NCBI GenBank assembly: GCA_022266195.1
Contig: WHVY01000001.1
Span: forward strand, 8,866,001 to 8,930,000
From: Tetranychus cinnabarinus
Lineage: Eukaryota > Arthropoda > Arachnida > Trombidiformes > Tetranychidae
Direction of reading: 5' to 3'
Length of the DNA: 64,000 nucleotides
Part shown: piece after piece, positions 1 to 15,144 of the stretch
How the letters are laid out: the number at the start of each line of letters is the position of its first letter
Position numbering within the stretch: the stretch's first letter is position 1
The notes under the pieces: generated by a model
Told to the model about the DNA's origin: nothing
Databases searched by the model: none
What the model saw: only the letters and a program-made list of their open reading frames with translations
Made by a program: the position numbers and the translations under genes

Positions 1-2820
1 AACTGTCAAAGAACTCATTTTTATCGTGAGTTTATTCAGCAAGATCATGCGTACCCTTACAAGTAAAGTATTAAACGAGTTGAACCTTTGTTTATTGGCA
101 ACTGGGAGTTGAGTCAAGTTGCATTCATATTTATTCATTTCACTTTATTTTCTTGCTCAGTGTATTTCCATTGGTATCAACATTGAAAATAAAAACTTGG
201 ATTGTCACATTATCAATATAAATTGTCCATCAATATTTTTCACTATCAACTGTTAACTCAACAAAACTGGACTAAAGACAACAGTCTAACAGTTTTAAAC
301 CATTTTCATTTTGTCCAAATTTTGTCCAAAAAAAGGAAAATTGTGTTCTCTGAAACATTTTCCAATCAACTGTGTTTTCTGTTAACCCAAACTGTTGACC
401 AAATTGTGTATGTTTTTGGATTTAATTGAAGGCTTTGGACAATTTGACAATTTGTGACTTCACTTGACCATCTTTTTTGACGTCCTTTTGTTTTCAAATT
501 GAAATGGAAACCAAACTAAAATTGTGAACATAAAGTGAGGTTTACATTTTGTTGTTGTTGTTGAAGTGATTCAATATTGAAGAGCATCAAAATTGAAAAG
601 ACTGAAAGCCATTAATCAACCCATTAATTAACAGTCAACAATTTTGGTCAAGGTAAGTGTTGCCATCATTTAAATCGAGTAAATCTGTTTACCAGAAAAT
701 TTGGTTAAAGTGAACCAGAAAGAAAAACAATATTTACCAGAAAACCAGACAGAGTTCATTTTTAAAGCAAGATAATTGAATCTCATTTTAAAGGAAAACA
801 AATCTTTATTGATTTAAAGTGAAAAAAAAGGTTAATCAAGCTGAAACATTTTCTCTTCCAAACAATTAATCATTTCCAAATGTTTAATCATAATTGTATC
901 TTCATCATCATTCTCCCAATCATTATCATCATTATCATGTTTATTGAAAAGGAAAAGGCAAAAAGGCAAGAAAAAAAAAGGTAAACTGAAACATTGATCT
1001 TAACTTGAGGTTTCCTATTACTTGATCATATCTTCATTATTACTTTTATTATTAACCATTATCATTTCATTCCTTATATTATTGACTCAATTCTCGGTAT
1101 CAAATGGTAAACAAAAATAGTGTTTCATGTTAACCCATTCTGGTTATCGAATAATGATTCACTACAGAAACCTATTAGTCCGAAACCAATAAAAAGGTCT
1201 GTAAACTTGCTTATCAATGCAATTTAACATTTCCTTCAATTCTGATCGTCTTTCCCTTAGCCCAAAAAAAGGGAAAGAAAAGTTATTCATCTTAAACCAT
1301 TCATCTTGATGATCATCTCAACTCGCCATCAAATGAAAATGAAACATTTTTTTTTGTATTCCAACAACAAATTTGACTTCTTTTCACCAACTATCATTTC
1401 CTTTACCAGCCATCATCACCATCACCACGATTTAACCTCTTTTACCATTGGTGTAATGAAACTGGTTTAAATTGTCTCGTCCATCTGGTCATTAATTCAG
1501 TGAAAGAATTTCAAGTGTAACCACAGTTGTGAGTAAATAAGGAGAAATGTTTGGCCAAGAGCAAACTTGACCTCATCATTTTCAAGTTTACCTTTTGTTT
1601 ATTGATAATGATTGTGATTCTTGTCCCTCCCTGTCTATTAACTATGAAACCAGTTTTATGTTTCCATGTGTTGTTAGAGGACTAAAGACATTAAAGTACG
1701 ATAAGAAGTAAAGCCAATGCTGTGTATGACATGAAATATAATAATATCATAATGATGATAAGAAAATGGATTCTAGTCACTCCCAGGAGATGATATTATA
1801 ATGAAATAAATGAACATGTTAGTTAATTTATAAATGTATATATAAATTACATTATTAAATTGGCTTTTCAACCTTTTTTCTGCCCTTTTTAGTTTAACAA
1901 CATTTCCACTTGAATGGTTGTAAAACATTTTCCAGATTAGACATTTTACCAGATTAATTGACATTAGAAGACAACATTCATAATGATACCTGAAATGAAG
2001 TTTAGAAAATATTGTAAGAAGAGAAAAAATTAAGATTAATTATTTTCTTGTTTGATCAATTTTGATTAGCCTTTTATTACCAATCAATTCATCAAAAGCG
2101 TCACTTTTAACAATCTTTTCATTTACTGTAAGATGACAATCAATCCCGACTAAACTGTTAAAGAAACAATTTTGAGGCTGACTTATGTATCGAATGAAAT
2201 TTTACAGTTTTTCATAACGAATCGCTATTCGAGTGAAATTCAGAGGCGAAACGTTTCGAGTGTTTCTAACGAATTGTAGAATTGAAGAAATTTTTTGAGA
2301 AAAATGGATTTTTTTTAAAGATGTGGAGATTAAAAGGCTTGTTACGACTTTTATAAACCGATTCAAAGGCTGAACGTTTCTGGAAGCTTAGAAGAAAATT
2401 TTATCTACAATTTCCTTTAGAAATACAGTTTTTCAAAAATTTCTAGCTCACATTTTCTACGCATTTAATCAACAATTTAATCATTTTGACTTGGCAATGA
2501 ATTTCGGTCAGATTATTTACTGTTGATCCTGAGAAACTAATATTTCAATGTTAAGTTTCCAACTTGGAATGTTTTCCGCTTAAACTTTTGATCAATTGTT
2601 ATAAGTTGTCATTTCTCACTTTGCCAAGTATTTTATTCAGTAAAGTTTAAGAAGCCAAACTTTTTTCTCGAAAAATTTTACTCAAGAAAATTCTTTTTAC
2701 CATTTCAATATTTCAACTGAAATGTTGCTTTGTCAAGTAATGGAATCACATGGAAAAATATTCCGATTCTCATTCTTTACCATTTTGCAGTTCTCATCTG
2801 TTTTTGATGAAGAAAAGCTT
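1..2820. other. AT-rich non-coding stretch with one strong splice-donor-like site
   Basis: No reading frame here resembles a known protein. The only gene-like signal is a textbook 5' splice site, AAG followed by GTAAGTGT, with the intron beginning at 653 on the plus strand. The sequence before it lacks a convincing coding frame, so if it is an exon end it would be a 5' untranslated exon. Oligo-A runs followed by GGTAAA (about 975-985) and the complement (about 1588-1597) recur here and elsewhere in the window. One ACTCCCAG motif lies near 1780. Confidence 0.4.
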
Positions 2821-3546
2821 ATAAAGGGGTATATGACAGTAATTTTTCCGATCTCAAATTTTTTCAAATATTGATTTTCTGATAGAGCATGAAATATAAC
2901 TAGGTTTAACCTTATAGTGGCCTCTGTGAGGTTTACCGTTCGGCCACAACAGCCGTCCAAAGTTGAAAATTCACGAATTTTCGGCATTGATATCTTTTCG
3001 ACGGATTGTGATAGATGGTTCTAACTTAGTATTATTAATCCTCTAATATACATATATGTCCTGAGAAATAATAAAATGTTCAAATCATTTCCTCCTCGAG
3101 TTATTAAGCCAGATCACTTTTCACTCCCATTTTCTTTTTCATCGATAACTTAGTTCAAGCACCCATGAGAATTTTTTCCAATAGTGCGAAATGTTGCTCA
3201 AGACTGCAGCTATGCCCTGAGACATGATCTGTGATCTGTCATCTGAAAAGTGATCTGGCTTAATAACTCGAGAAGGAAATGATTTGAACAGTTTATTATT
3301 TCTCAGGACATATATGTATATTAGAGGATTAATAATACTAATTTAGAACCATCTATCACAATCCGTTGAAGAGATATCATTGAAAAATATTCGTGAATTT
3401 TCAACTTTGGACGGCTATTGTGGCTGAACGGTAAACCTCACAGAGGCCACTATAAGGTTAAACCTAGTTATATTTCATGCTGCATCAGAAAATCAATATT
3501 TGAAAAAATTTAAGATCGGAAAAATTACTGTCATATACCCCTTTTA
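2821..3546. mobile_element. Foldback (long terminal inverted repeat) MITE-like element
   Basis: Two arms of about 300 bp, 2821-3122 and 3245-3546, are near-perfect reverse complements separated by a loop of about 122 bp. The outer ends read AAGGGGTATATGACAG on the left and its complement on the right. The inner ends read TTAAGCCAGATCACTTTTC and its complement. The arms differ by scattered substitutions, so they are no longer identical. No transposase is encoded; an 84-codon open frame in the left arm is an accident of the repeat. The length and arm structure suit a non-autonomous foldback DNA transposon. A target-site duplication is not clear, although both outer junctions carry TTA. Confidence 0.8.
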
Positions 3547-6500
3547 ACGTGTTTCAATGATCTAAAGATCGGATTCACTCAAGCAACAAAAGATCGATGC
3601 CAAGAATATTCAATTTTTTCATTGAAAAATTGCTCATGAATCGATCAAATTGATTAATGTTCCATTCAAGGCTCATGATTACAATTAACCAAATGTTTAC
3701 CTTATTTTGAGCGATGCTTTCTTCACCAACTTTTTTTCTGTTTACCTTTTTTTACTCTTGATAAACAATGATATTGATAATGATATGTGTTGGGTTAAGT
3801 GTCATCCAATGATATTATTAATAATAATGACAATGAGGTTTGATGTGAAGAAGCAAAGGAAATTAAATACAAACAAGAAAAAAGGTAAAAGTAATCCAGG
3901 GAAGAAGAAGAAGAGACTTGAAGATTAAGGGAACAAAAAATATTTGGAAATGAAAGTTGAATACAAGTAGACAAACGAGTAAAGGAACAAGATGATGAAC
4001 AAGGGAAGAAGAAAAAAATGTCATCACATTCATCATGATGATCATGATCAGGATTATCCGAAAAACTCTCAACCTGATGCTTCAAATGATAAAGATGATT
4101 TTCTCATCATCAACTTGTACTTCAATTAATAAAGTACATCAACAACAGTTTTCCATCGTCGCCCTCATTTCCATTTATTATTACATCCATTTTTTGCTTC
4201 TCATTTCTTTCACCAGATTCAGTGATTATCTCAATATTGATTCTTCTTTTTCATTCTCTAAACTCAATTTCCCATTGAAATGATAAACATTGAGATAACA
4301 AATTTCACAGTAAGCTGTTCAAGTTTGTCTGGTGTCACATTTTGCTTTAAAATTGGATCAATGAGAAATGCTGAGTTGAAAGCTCTATGAATTAAATGAT
4401 GAATTTTGTCGTCAAGAATGTTTAGATGATTGGAAAGATTGAATGTCTTGGCCAATATTGGAATTGTCTTGTTTTATCATCCTAATAAGGTTCAGGTTAA
4501 AACGGTCAATGAATAACTTTGAATGACAGCCATTGTTCGATGTATATAATGTATGACTATTTATGTAATTTCATTCAAATGGAATGTTTATTAGGACCAA
4601 ATCAATTTCAACATCATCAATAATCTTATGCTTTGACAACAGCAAAAAGTTGAAAGTCGCAATTGAATACTTTGAATGAGAAAGCTGAATATAATCTCTG
4701 TTTGCTTTGACTTGATGCTAGAAAAAAACGAACACAAAGACGAGTGTCTCAAGAAAAACTTTTAAATTAGGTACGAACAAAAACAAGAAAGTTCAAACAA
4801 AAGTGAGAACGAAATACACCTTTCCATTCCTTCAAGCAGATTGCATCAAAGTTCGCAGAATGCTACGACAGACTTTTTGTTGCATCAATAATATATCATT
4901 AAAAAAGTAATGAATCTGCTATCGAAGTTCGAGACGCGTCTGGCTTTGCGCAAAACCTTTGTGATATTTGCGCTGATTCCATTTTAAGAATATCATGAAA
5001 ATTACATTGGAAACTCTCTTACCTGTTTGTCTTCGTGAAGATCTTATTGGCCAAATAAACGCTTCAAGCTCGAAAAACAACATAAGACCAATTATCTTGA
5101 AAACGCATATCGGAACCCAATTCCTTTCTCATAATTCCCGCCTTCTTTACAATTTATTAGTTGAGTTTTTTATTGCGGTTGAGGTTATAATGATATATTA
5201 ACAAATATTTTTTATTGCCTATTTATTACATTGATTGGCTTTGTTTATTACAGGATCATCTAACTTGGGTCATCAAAGATTGAGTTATTGCTAGTCAAAA
5301 CAGTTAGTTTCAACTTTCAACAATCATTGCAATCAAAGCAAAATGATATAATCAGATAAGCTTTGATCCCTTTGACCTGTTTAGTCAATCTCGATACTAG
5401 AAATGTGTTGTTGACTAAACGGTGAAAAATGTTTTACAATTGTCACTTTATCAAGATGAATGTAGTGCAATTCAAAGTTCAATTTATGTTGATACAAATT
5501 ACAATCTGATCCATCGCTTCATCTTGAAATATTTCGTAGTCAAACCATTCTGTCTCTAAAATAAATTACTTTATTCACTTTTTTTACAAACTGAACGGTG
5601 ATCTGATCAGTAAGTGTAAATTGATGAAAAAAGGTAAAATTCAGTTCACTTTCTGTTCGCACTTCGTTATATTTCAGAATGAAATGCATTTTTGTCACTT
5701 CTAATTATTAATAGCTAATAATCTTAAAACATGCAGTTTCATGGCAACATGATTATCAATATAATTGAAAATTCTTGTTCAACTTAAATTTAATTGCAAA
5801 TAGCAAATTGAATTGCATTTGATACGCAAAGTAGAAGAAAATTGAAGATATAATACGATCGAATAAAAAAGGAAGAAAAATAAGCAAAAATTATTTTCTC
5901 CTTTTGTTTCATCAGACGAAAAGATGAGAAATGAAAATGAATGAGAAAAAAAGGAGTAAAATATCTGATGGAGAAGAGAGTGGAAAAATAACAACAAAAA
6001 CCCAAAATATAAGGAAAAGAGTCTCGAGTTTTATCTCTCTGTCATTCCAAGTTACTATTAAAATGTCTTGGTGAAACTCATCAATCATCATGAACCATCG
6101 GAACCCGGGAAGGAGAAAAAAACAGAGAAGAGAAAAGAGCAAATTGTAGTTTCAAATGTTGATCTTTTCATTTATAATAATAATCATTTTCATCCTCAAA
6201 CTGATCAAGACTATTAAAAAGGCAAAGCAAAGCAGAAGAGGAATGAATACAGTGAAAGAAGTAAAGTAAACTTGAAAACAAAGCGAACCAAATAAAGTTT
6301 CAACTTTTCTTCTCAATCAAAGTTTACCTTAAAATTTAGTTGCCTCAATCAATTTCCAGGCTTTCCAAGTTTCATCGAGTTATCGATTAAAAAGAAAAGT
6401 TTACCAAAAGTTAATTTTCCACATTTTGTTCAAACAAAAAGCAAAGTCGAACTAATCATAAATAAAACCAATATTTGACTTGTTATCACTGATATTATCA

Positions 6501-9500
6501 TATTGACTCGAGACGATTAAATGTCATTCCGTTGACTCGAGTCAACCCAAGTGATAACAAATGCGAAGAAAAATATTGATTCAATGACATAATTTCAAGA
6601 TTTTCATTAATCTTTATCTAAATGAGCGAATCGACTGGGAATGGTTGGGAGTGAATTTTGTGGAAATTTGAATTTCTTTTCATTTTCTTTTTCAAGTTGA
6701 TGTTAAACTAATTGAGATTGACCATTGTTGGTTGAGCAGAGAAAATCTTTCATTAGAAATTGTTTTTCTCTGTTGCGGATTATTTTCTCTTCAAACATTA
6801 TTCCATTCACTTTTTACATGTTTATCAGATTATCTGAGAACGACGTTTGACAAGTTGGATAACACTTGAAAACATTTTCTGTCACTTTTCTTCCCTTTCA
6901 ACAATGAACAACTGACAAGTTTATTTCAATCTTTTATTTGTTTTTTCTACTTCACAATCCAATGTCTCTCTATCCTTTGCTTGTTCAATGTTTAATCTAA
7001 TTCTAATTCTCATTCAAATGCCATTCATTGGACCATTTATTTTAAATTTGACTTTTATCATCATTTAACCAACTTTAATTAGCTAATTAGAGCATTGGGT
7101 TTGCTTCAATTATCATTTATTTACCAAAAAATAGAAAGCAAAGTTATCAAAATTTCTTCTCATTTAATAACAAATGTTGCCAACTCAAAGTGCTAATCTT
7201 TTGCTTTTCAACTTTCAAAGTCGACTTTGGATTAAATTGCCAAAAATAATGATATTACAGAAGAGATTAATTTTTCTCTTTTTTCTGTTTTCCCAATTTT
7301 CCAACTGATACTTTTCAATTTCAACAAATTATTCAACCTTCAACTGCTCTTGAATCAGCCTCTTCAGCCTCCATTGGTTCATGCTTGCTTTTTGCACCAA
7401 GCAACGGTCAATTCAATTATTCATTTTTGGAAAAAGAAATGAATATGAAAATGCTTTTTATTTTCATTGGACCTAAGTGAAGTTGAAGGATAAAAGAGTT
7501 GAATAATTAAGTGTAAAGTTTTGCTGTTATTAAAGGCACGAAAATGGGAACAAACTAATCAGCTTTCATGGTGAAAATCAATTATTTATCATGAGCCTCA
7601 AGGATAATACAAAGTTGAGCTCATTGCTTCAGCCTTTCAGTTAAGGTTTATGTGTTGATGATGGAAAGGCTCAAAAAGGTGCAATAAATCATTTCATCAA
7701 CTTATCAATAATAGTTTATCATTAATGGCACAAAAAGTGTTCATCATTTTCAAGCTTAGTCTTTTCATCAAATGAACACTTGAAGATGCAAATAGCAGCA
7801 AAGCAAGTAAACAAGTTCTCAACATTCTCAGAATTTCACAACAAAGTGAATGATATGATCACCTAACGCCGTTTAAATGCTGATAACTTGAGTTAATTTT
7901 TGTATCATCCCAACAAGTCATTCAACATCAGAAAAATCTTAAAATGATGTTGTCAAATCATGTATTGCTGATAAAAGAAAATTCAAAGATAAAGACATTT
8001 CCACAGAATATCATGAAAAGTTCGAGCAAAAATTTTCAATACTTCTTATGTTTTCTTCATCTTCATCTAACCATTGAAAAATTGTACAACTAAAGTGCTA
8101 AAACAAACAACTTATTAGCTGTTAAAAACGAAGCTCAAGCAGAACAGTTCATCTCACTTTAGATAATCCAAGTTCAGAAGTTTAATATTGAAAGAAATTC
8201 ATTTATTTCGATTCAACTTCAATGACTGTTAACTGTTTCGATTCACCTTTGAGATTGAAGTGCATTACGCAAAGTTGTCATGCATTGTATTCAGCCGAGT
8301 TTTTTGGCTGAAAATGCAACTCATCTTTTGGATTGTTGAGTGAAGATAATCTGGAAATCGATATTCTTTAGCTGTTGGATTGTTACATTGATTTAATCCG
8401 CTTAGTTTATCCATTAGATAAATACAACTGATTAATCAAATTATTGTTCATCTTTCAACACAATCTTTAATTACACGTAAATGAGCTGATTAACCCAAAG
8501 ATCTTGTATTTACTTCACCAGTTTCATTTGTTTTTCACTGAACATTTAAAAGACGCAATTTTATCAAAACTTGAAATATGCTCAGCAACACATCAACTGA
8601 TGACAGAATAATCTCACAAAAAACTGATTTCTCACCAATTTTCAGTAGAGATTAAAGTTTTGCATGGAAATTGAGGAAAAAAGAAGACGAATTCATCTTC
8701 ATTAAGGAATTATCTTGTTAGTTTATTGATTGCAAAGGAAGTTTTACACAAAATTTAATATTGTCTGTGAGTCAATTAAAGGTAGTCTAAGGAATTACAA
8801 ATGAATGAAACTAGAAAAGAGATTAAAATGAAATGAATTATAGATTAAATTGGATTAAAATGAATGCCTGTTCTTGGATTATCCAAATTTTCCAAAGGAT
8901 TTACCGTTGATTCCTTTTAAATCATCTCACAGTTGATGGCAAGGTGAGTAAGAACAATGAATATTAAAAGATTGATATTTTTTAATTTTACTCTTGTTCC
9001 CTTGAAATCTTATTTTAATGATGATCAACACTAATCTTTCAACCGTTTGTAGGTTGAACAAGTAGGTGGTTGAAGCAAACAAATGAAGTGATGAAATTAC
9101 TCCAACGAGAGTTCATTGAAAAGACAGGGAATGAAGTTGAAGAAAGAAAAAGGTAAATTAAAATGACATGAGAAGAAAAGACAAGATGAAGAATAAGTAA
9201 GATGATGGAAAGTGCTTGGCCTCAGGGAATAACAGTTTTTGTATCGTGTTTCTTGCAAGACTTGTAGGTTACCAGTAAACAGGTTGAATGTGAAAGAATG
9301 GAAACATCGAAATAAAAGCTTGAAACTGATGAGCTAAATATTTTTTGTTGCGCGCCTTCCAATTACAGAATCTAATGTGTGTAATTGTGTTGTGTTGAGA
9401 AATTTTGATGAGTCGAAATAAAATTGTCATGAACACTTTTATTCCCACTTTTACTTCTAAACATTCAACATTATCAGCAATATTTTTTTCTGCTCATCCA

Positions 9501-12500
9501 AATGATACCGCAGGCTAGTATATTTTAATTGTCAGGAAACAGTTTATGGAAAAATATATTTCGCTTTCAAGTTCAAAACACTTTACACTGAAAGGATACC
9601 TAAGCTTTTGTTTGAGTCCAGCAAAAAAGAGTTTGCCAAGAACTTTCAGATTCGATTGCTCGATTCGGTCTTTTTCGGTGTCGATTCTTAAAACTCCAAA
9701 AGTTCAAAACTTGTCGATCCATCTTGTTTACGGTAGAATAGGTTGCAAGTGTTTTCATCTTATCTCAACTCATGTATTTTTAAAATGAGCTTGGTCAAAG
9801 TTTTTAAAAAGAAGCTTATTTAAAGTTCATTAAAGAAAAGATGCCGCATTCAGTTAGACTGAATTAGGTATTAAATTAAAAAACATGGGTTTCTATCAAA
9901 ATGCTGTATCATTAGTCTCTCTAACACGCCTAATCTATTTTTGCATCTTTCTGAGGACTTTGCTAATAAGTCATTCTTGCTAATAAGTTACCTGTTAGTT
10001 GGCTCAGCATTTTTCTTGTAAATTTAATCATTTTAAACAGCTTTTATAATAAAGCGGAAAAAATTTGATTGCATTATTAATCATCTAGAGACACAAAGTA
10101 CAGAGATTTACAGGTTTTAAGTCGTAAATCTTTGCATGGAAAAAGTTTTATCAAAAGGCAACTTTTATTTCAACTCTGAGCTTTTCAGTCTATTAAATTT
10201 ATCGATTCAGCAAGGAAATACAATCATGAAGGGAGAAATTTTTGAAAATTTGAAGAAATTCTTTGGATAAGATTTAAATTTAATCAAACAAAACAATCGA
10301 TTGTTTACAATTCTTTAGAAGAATTCCATTAGAAGCAGAACCAAGATTATAATTTATTATTAACCTGCAGTTGGTTCTAGACCAGTTTGACCTGTTAGAT
10401 CAGGTTTTCCTTGATATCAAAACAAAACGAAAACTTCATTAGAAAAGGCGCTATTTAGAAGAGTCATTTCAAGATACAATGAATATCCCACAGTACTTCT
10501 CAAAAAGAGATCACAAGCTGCCAGTAAGCAAGAATAAAGTACAAAAAATCATTCTTCACTTTATATGATTTGCATATCAGCATTTTAGCATAAAAAGGTT
10601 CTAATAGGTTATGGCCGTACACATTTGAAATCAAGAGGCAAGCGATCTGTAAACAGGCAACTTTCCTTTATCATTTGACTTGCTCCCCAGTTGTGAATGA
10701 AAAATACTCTGTCACATGAGTTATTTTTTCAAATTTCATTCAATTGAATGCGTCTATTCATTGGCCATATTTTTGTATTTGGTGTAATCAAACGTTATTA
10801 ATGTTCGCATAATTTTTGATTAAATATCGTTTCACAATATTTTTCACAAGAATGTTAACTATCCTTGAAATTCGATATATTTTAAAAACGATTCAATTGA
10901 TCGAATTCGAGCAATTTTTCTTTCTTCGTGATGGCATTATTCACTCTTTCAATTCTAGTACTACCAGGTTACCTTCAATTATCATTATAATCTTATCATG
11001 AGACTTTTATTTCTCTATTCTTTTTCTTCTCATCCAATATTCTCAACTGATTGACTGAGCATTCTCATTGAATTTTATGCTCTTGTTGCTTGTATTGTTG
11101 CTGATGATGATGATGATGATGAGGCTGTTGTTGTTGTTTGGACAAAATTGAATGTACAATCGATAAAAAAACAACAACAACATTGTTTAAGAAACAATAG
11201 TTTGTCCTACTTTTTGTGTTTCTTGCAATTTACCAACAACTACAACATCATAATAAGGTTCAACTTGTGATATCTCAATGTTGAGATGGTCAAAAGAACA
11301 GTAAGAATGAGTGAAAATTTTCGTCTTGCCTTTTCTCTTCATCTTTTTCAGTCTAGGTTTTGTTTAAATTGGACAACACTATCATGTTTAATGGTTATTC
11401 ACTTGGATGGCTTTTAATTTAAACAGATAATCGTAGTTGATTGTTGAATGTGATATTATTATCTATCTGTACAGTAAATTAAGGCAATCAAGTTCAACAA
11501 ATTGGTCAACTTGACAAGACGAGTTGAATAAACAAAATGGTCAAAGACTTTGAATGAAACAGAAAAAAAACTTAACAAGTAAAGTTGAACAAATGTTGAA
11601 AAGTAAAGAGCAAAAATAAATAAATAAACACCTCGAGATGAACCTATTTTTGTTCACAATTGATTACAAGATTAATTATTCAACTGGAAACACCCAATTA
11701 GCATTCAACTTTTGCATGCTCAACGATACATTAATCAAGTCGCGATAAGTATAACTGTTTAGAATCTGGAACATATTGAAACTTTCAGAATTGAATTCAG
11801 GTTAACATTGAAGAGAAATGCTAAAAAATTGTTTGTCTCTTTATCTCAGTGTTTTGAGTCACTGTTTCCAGCCAGAACTGATTTTCGATTCATCTCTTTG
11901 CTGCTTATTTTTAATTGTTTAGTGTTTGAAATAGAGTTCTGGAGTTAATTGAAAATTTTGTAGGGATTGACTTTTCCTTTAATCAATCATAATTTCGATC
12001 TAAAAATAATCGTTTCTTTTTCTTAGCATATTATCAACTATTTTTTGCTTTGTTCATCACTTTTCCAATAAACTAGACTCTGTTGCTTGTCATTGTGGTT
12101 GGTTAAATTAGACAAGTTCAATTAACCTTAGACCGTCTAACAAGTTTGAGCAGCTGCAAGACTCGATCTGATCACATTTTACTGAGTGACACAGTAAGTG
12201 TGTAATTAAATAGCTCATTGTAATGTAATAACTCTCAAAATTGACTTTAGGTTAGATAAGGTTAAATGAGGTTGCATGAGGTTTGCTTTACATTGAACAG
12301 TAAATTTTGGCCAACCATAAATATTACCAGTTTTCTTGGTTGTAACTGCGGTTGATGAAACTACCATTCAAGACACCAACATCAATGAACATTTTGCACA
12401 CTTACGTATAAACAGTCTTTGTAATAACAGGCAAGCCTCTTAAACACTGCATTTTCAGTGAATTAGATCATAATAAAATATTTTCATAGTTTTCCAGCAT

Positions 12501-14940
12501 TTTCAATGTAATGCTAAGGCCAACCGCAATGAGACACACAAGATCTTCATCAGTTGAAGTCCTTGTACAATTCACTTTTACTGTTATCACTTTGTTGATA
12601 TCAAATTTCACCGAAACTTTTCCAAATTCAATTTATATTGTGAAAACAGCAAGAAAAAAAATTTTCCATTAAATTTTTCATCTTATCAAAACGCTAAACA
12701 TGATATTATCGAAAGTTGAAAGTTGAACTGGAAAAAGAAACAAAAAAAGTTTATTCTAACAATTGAGAAATTCAATAAAAAAAAGAAAATCTCTCAACTG
12801 TCGACAGATTGAACAACTCATTAGAACTCGTTTGAGATGGAAATTTGATTGTTCTCAATATAACTGTCAGATTTAAATTACAACCATTTTCAGGTTGACA
12901 TTAGATTTACCTTTTAATGATGGTAAAGGCAACCAAAAAAAATTGTTAAACTTGATAAAGCAAGTTGCTGCAACAGGTGAACAAAATTGCAAGCTTGAAT
13001 TGAATTATTCCAATGGAAAGAAAATAATCGAATAAAAAGATGAAAGAAAAAAGAAAATGTTGAGCAACATTTTCCCTCATCTTTTCTTTTACTTCTTACA
13101 TTACCTGTTTATCCTTGATTTTTCTTCTTTGCATCTCACTTTACCATGAAAAGAAGCGCATGAAGTCTAAATGTGTTTATCATAATCTGATACCTTCACC
13201 ATTCAATTCGACTTCAACTTTTCTCCGTCTCTAGTATTCTCATTTTCACTCTCATCATTATCTTTCTCATCATCATTATCTCCACCATGATTCTTCACAT
13301 CAATCAATTGAGCCCATTATGGTCACACTAAAGTGGCAATAAGTCTTGCACTAATCCGCTGCCATTTAACCCGAAAAATGAAAGTGAAAAGAAGAAGAAA
13401 AATCTGTTTAAACTTGATTGAACATAATGTAAACCTTAATATTGAATAAAAGACATTTAATAATATTAGTCAATCACAGTGATTCACTCCCAGTGCTTAT
13501 CACTCCCTGAACCCTTTACTTGATAACAACCAACATTTTCTTTTTTCTTCTTCTTCTTACATTTTCTTTTCATCTTGCAAGGAAATTTGTAATTTCATTC
13601 AAGTTCAACAATTTATCTGACCAAACATGACCATCAATCGGTTTCTTTATTATCAATGTTTTGTTTTTGTTTTGTGCGTTTCACTGGATTATTTGTACAT
13701 GAAGTAAAAAAAGATTTCGTATTATAATTCAAATTGTTATTCAGAAACCAATCCAAATGAATGACCTTTCTAATTTATCTTGATTCCAATGAACCGTAAA
13801 TCTGGATTGCATGATGAAATGGAATTCATGATGATTCCAATAATGATAGATTTATGTTCATCTCTTTTACTTTCTCTCTCCATGTGCCTGTGTTTGGTCA
13901 AACTTGGAAAACTTTGAGAAACTCTTCAATTTCTTTGGTTTTCTCCTTCATACTAGATAAAGATGAAGATTCTGGCAAATCATCTCATCTGATGGAAATG
14001 ATGAGTAACAAACCTTGAGCCAAAAGTAAAGAAACCCAAGCAAATATAATACAAAATAAATAAATAAATAAATTTGATAAAAAAGGTTGGTTCCTTTTTT
14101 TCATCAAAAATGAAAAAACTCAACGTCAAATGTTGTCTACACAAATAGAGGCAAGAAGAAAGGTGAAAAAAGTTGAGAAAACATAAAAAATCCAAAAGTT
14201 TCAATTCAATCAGTGTTAAAACTATTATCATTTTCAAACTTGGAATTTATTATTTCGTTGTTTATTCATTTGTTTACTATCATTTTCATTCTATTCTCTA
14301 TTCTTTATTTCTCAACGAATTTTGTTTTTTCTTCTTCTAACTTTTCTTTTCTTTTTCTTTTAAAATCTTTTTCCTTCTATGCCATTTAATATTTTATCCA
14401 CTTTTAGATCATTCAACATGTTTGCTGAAAGAATAAAATCTTTTCTACTTTTTTGCTTGTTTATTCAATTTGTTGCAAGATACTGCTCATCTGTTGATTA
14501 AAATGTGCCAGGATAAAATTGGATTGCAAATAAGAGTTGAACAAATAATGAATCAACAATGAATCCGCAAAATCTCCATGTTTAAAGATTCACAAATGGT
14601 TTTCAACAAAGTATTAGAATTGAAATAAATTCAAGTTTACATGAAAGCAAATTAAAGTCATGATTGTGAACTTTAGACAAAGATAATTCAAAGATCATGC
14701 TGTAAATTTTTCAATCGATAGTAACCATTATTAACCAGTTTTGACTTAGATTGACATAGCGAGAGTTTTATTTAGCTATCAATTTCATTTTTCTACTTGA
14801 CGAACATCTGATTATCTTATCTTGGAATTATTACTTCGTTAGCTCAGTTAATAGATAACAGTCATAATGGCGCAAAAAAGGTGTCTGAATATCCCATTTC
14901 ACACATTTCTGAATCAATTGATTCACCGTTTGGCTCAATG
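3547..14940. other. Gene-poor AT-rich interval, no supported gene
   Basis: All open frames are short and look like AT-rich random sequence. Small landmarks are a GAT trinucleotide run near 11103-11122 followed by a GTT run, an ATAAATAAATAA run near 14053-14070, and a pair of ACTCCCAG-type motifs near 13484-13510. A possible tiny exon (an acceptor-like CTCACAG ending at 8932, then TTGATGGCAAG, then GTGAGTAAG) can be seen, but it is too short to support on its own. Confidence 0.5.
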
Positions 14941-15144
14941 TTAACCCTCTGGTGCTACCTTTGAAAGCAGTCACAAATATGCTACTCTTTAGACAAAACT
15001 ATCCGTAACGTTGACAGTAGTAAAAAGTGAATCCGAGGCAAAGTTGTAAGATGGGTGTGGCCTTAGCTAACTTTTGACCAAAATTCTGTTACTTGGGTCC
15101 GGGAGAAATAGAAGTAAATTTTCCCATACCGCGATTGCACGCGA
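14941..15144. other. Possible piggyBac-like terminus and higher-GC flank
   Basis: The stretch opens with TTAACCCTCTGGTGCTACC. A TTAA followed by CCCTnTGG resembles the ends of piggyBac-superfamily elements, which insert at TTAA. Local base composition up to 15144 is visibly richer in G and C than the surroundings, as in the neighbouring transposon remnant. No matching opposite end and no transposase of that family were found, so this is only a hint. Confidence 0.2.

Noticed and set aside
2733..2987. 84-codon minus-strand frame
   Set aside because: It lies in one arm of the foldback element and is interrupted in the other arm.
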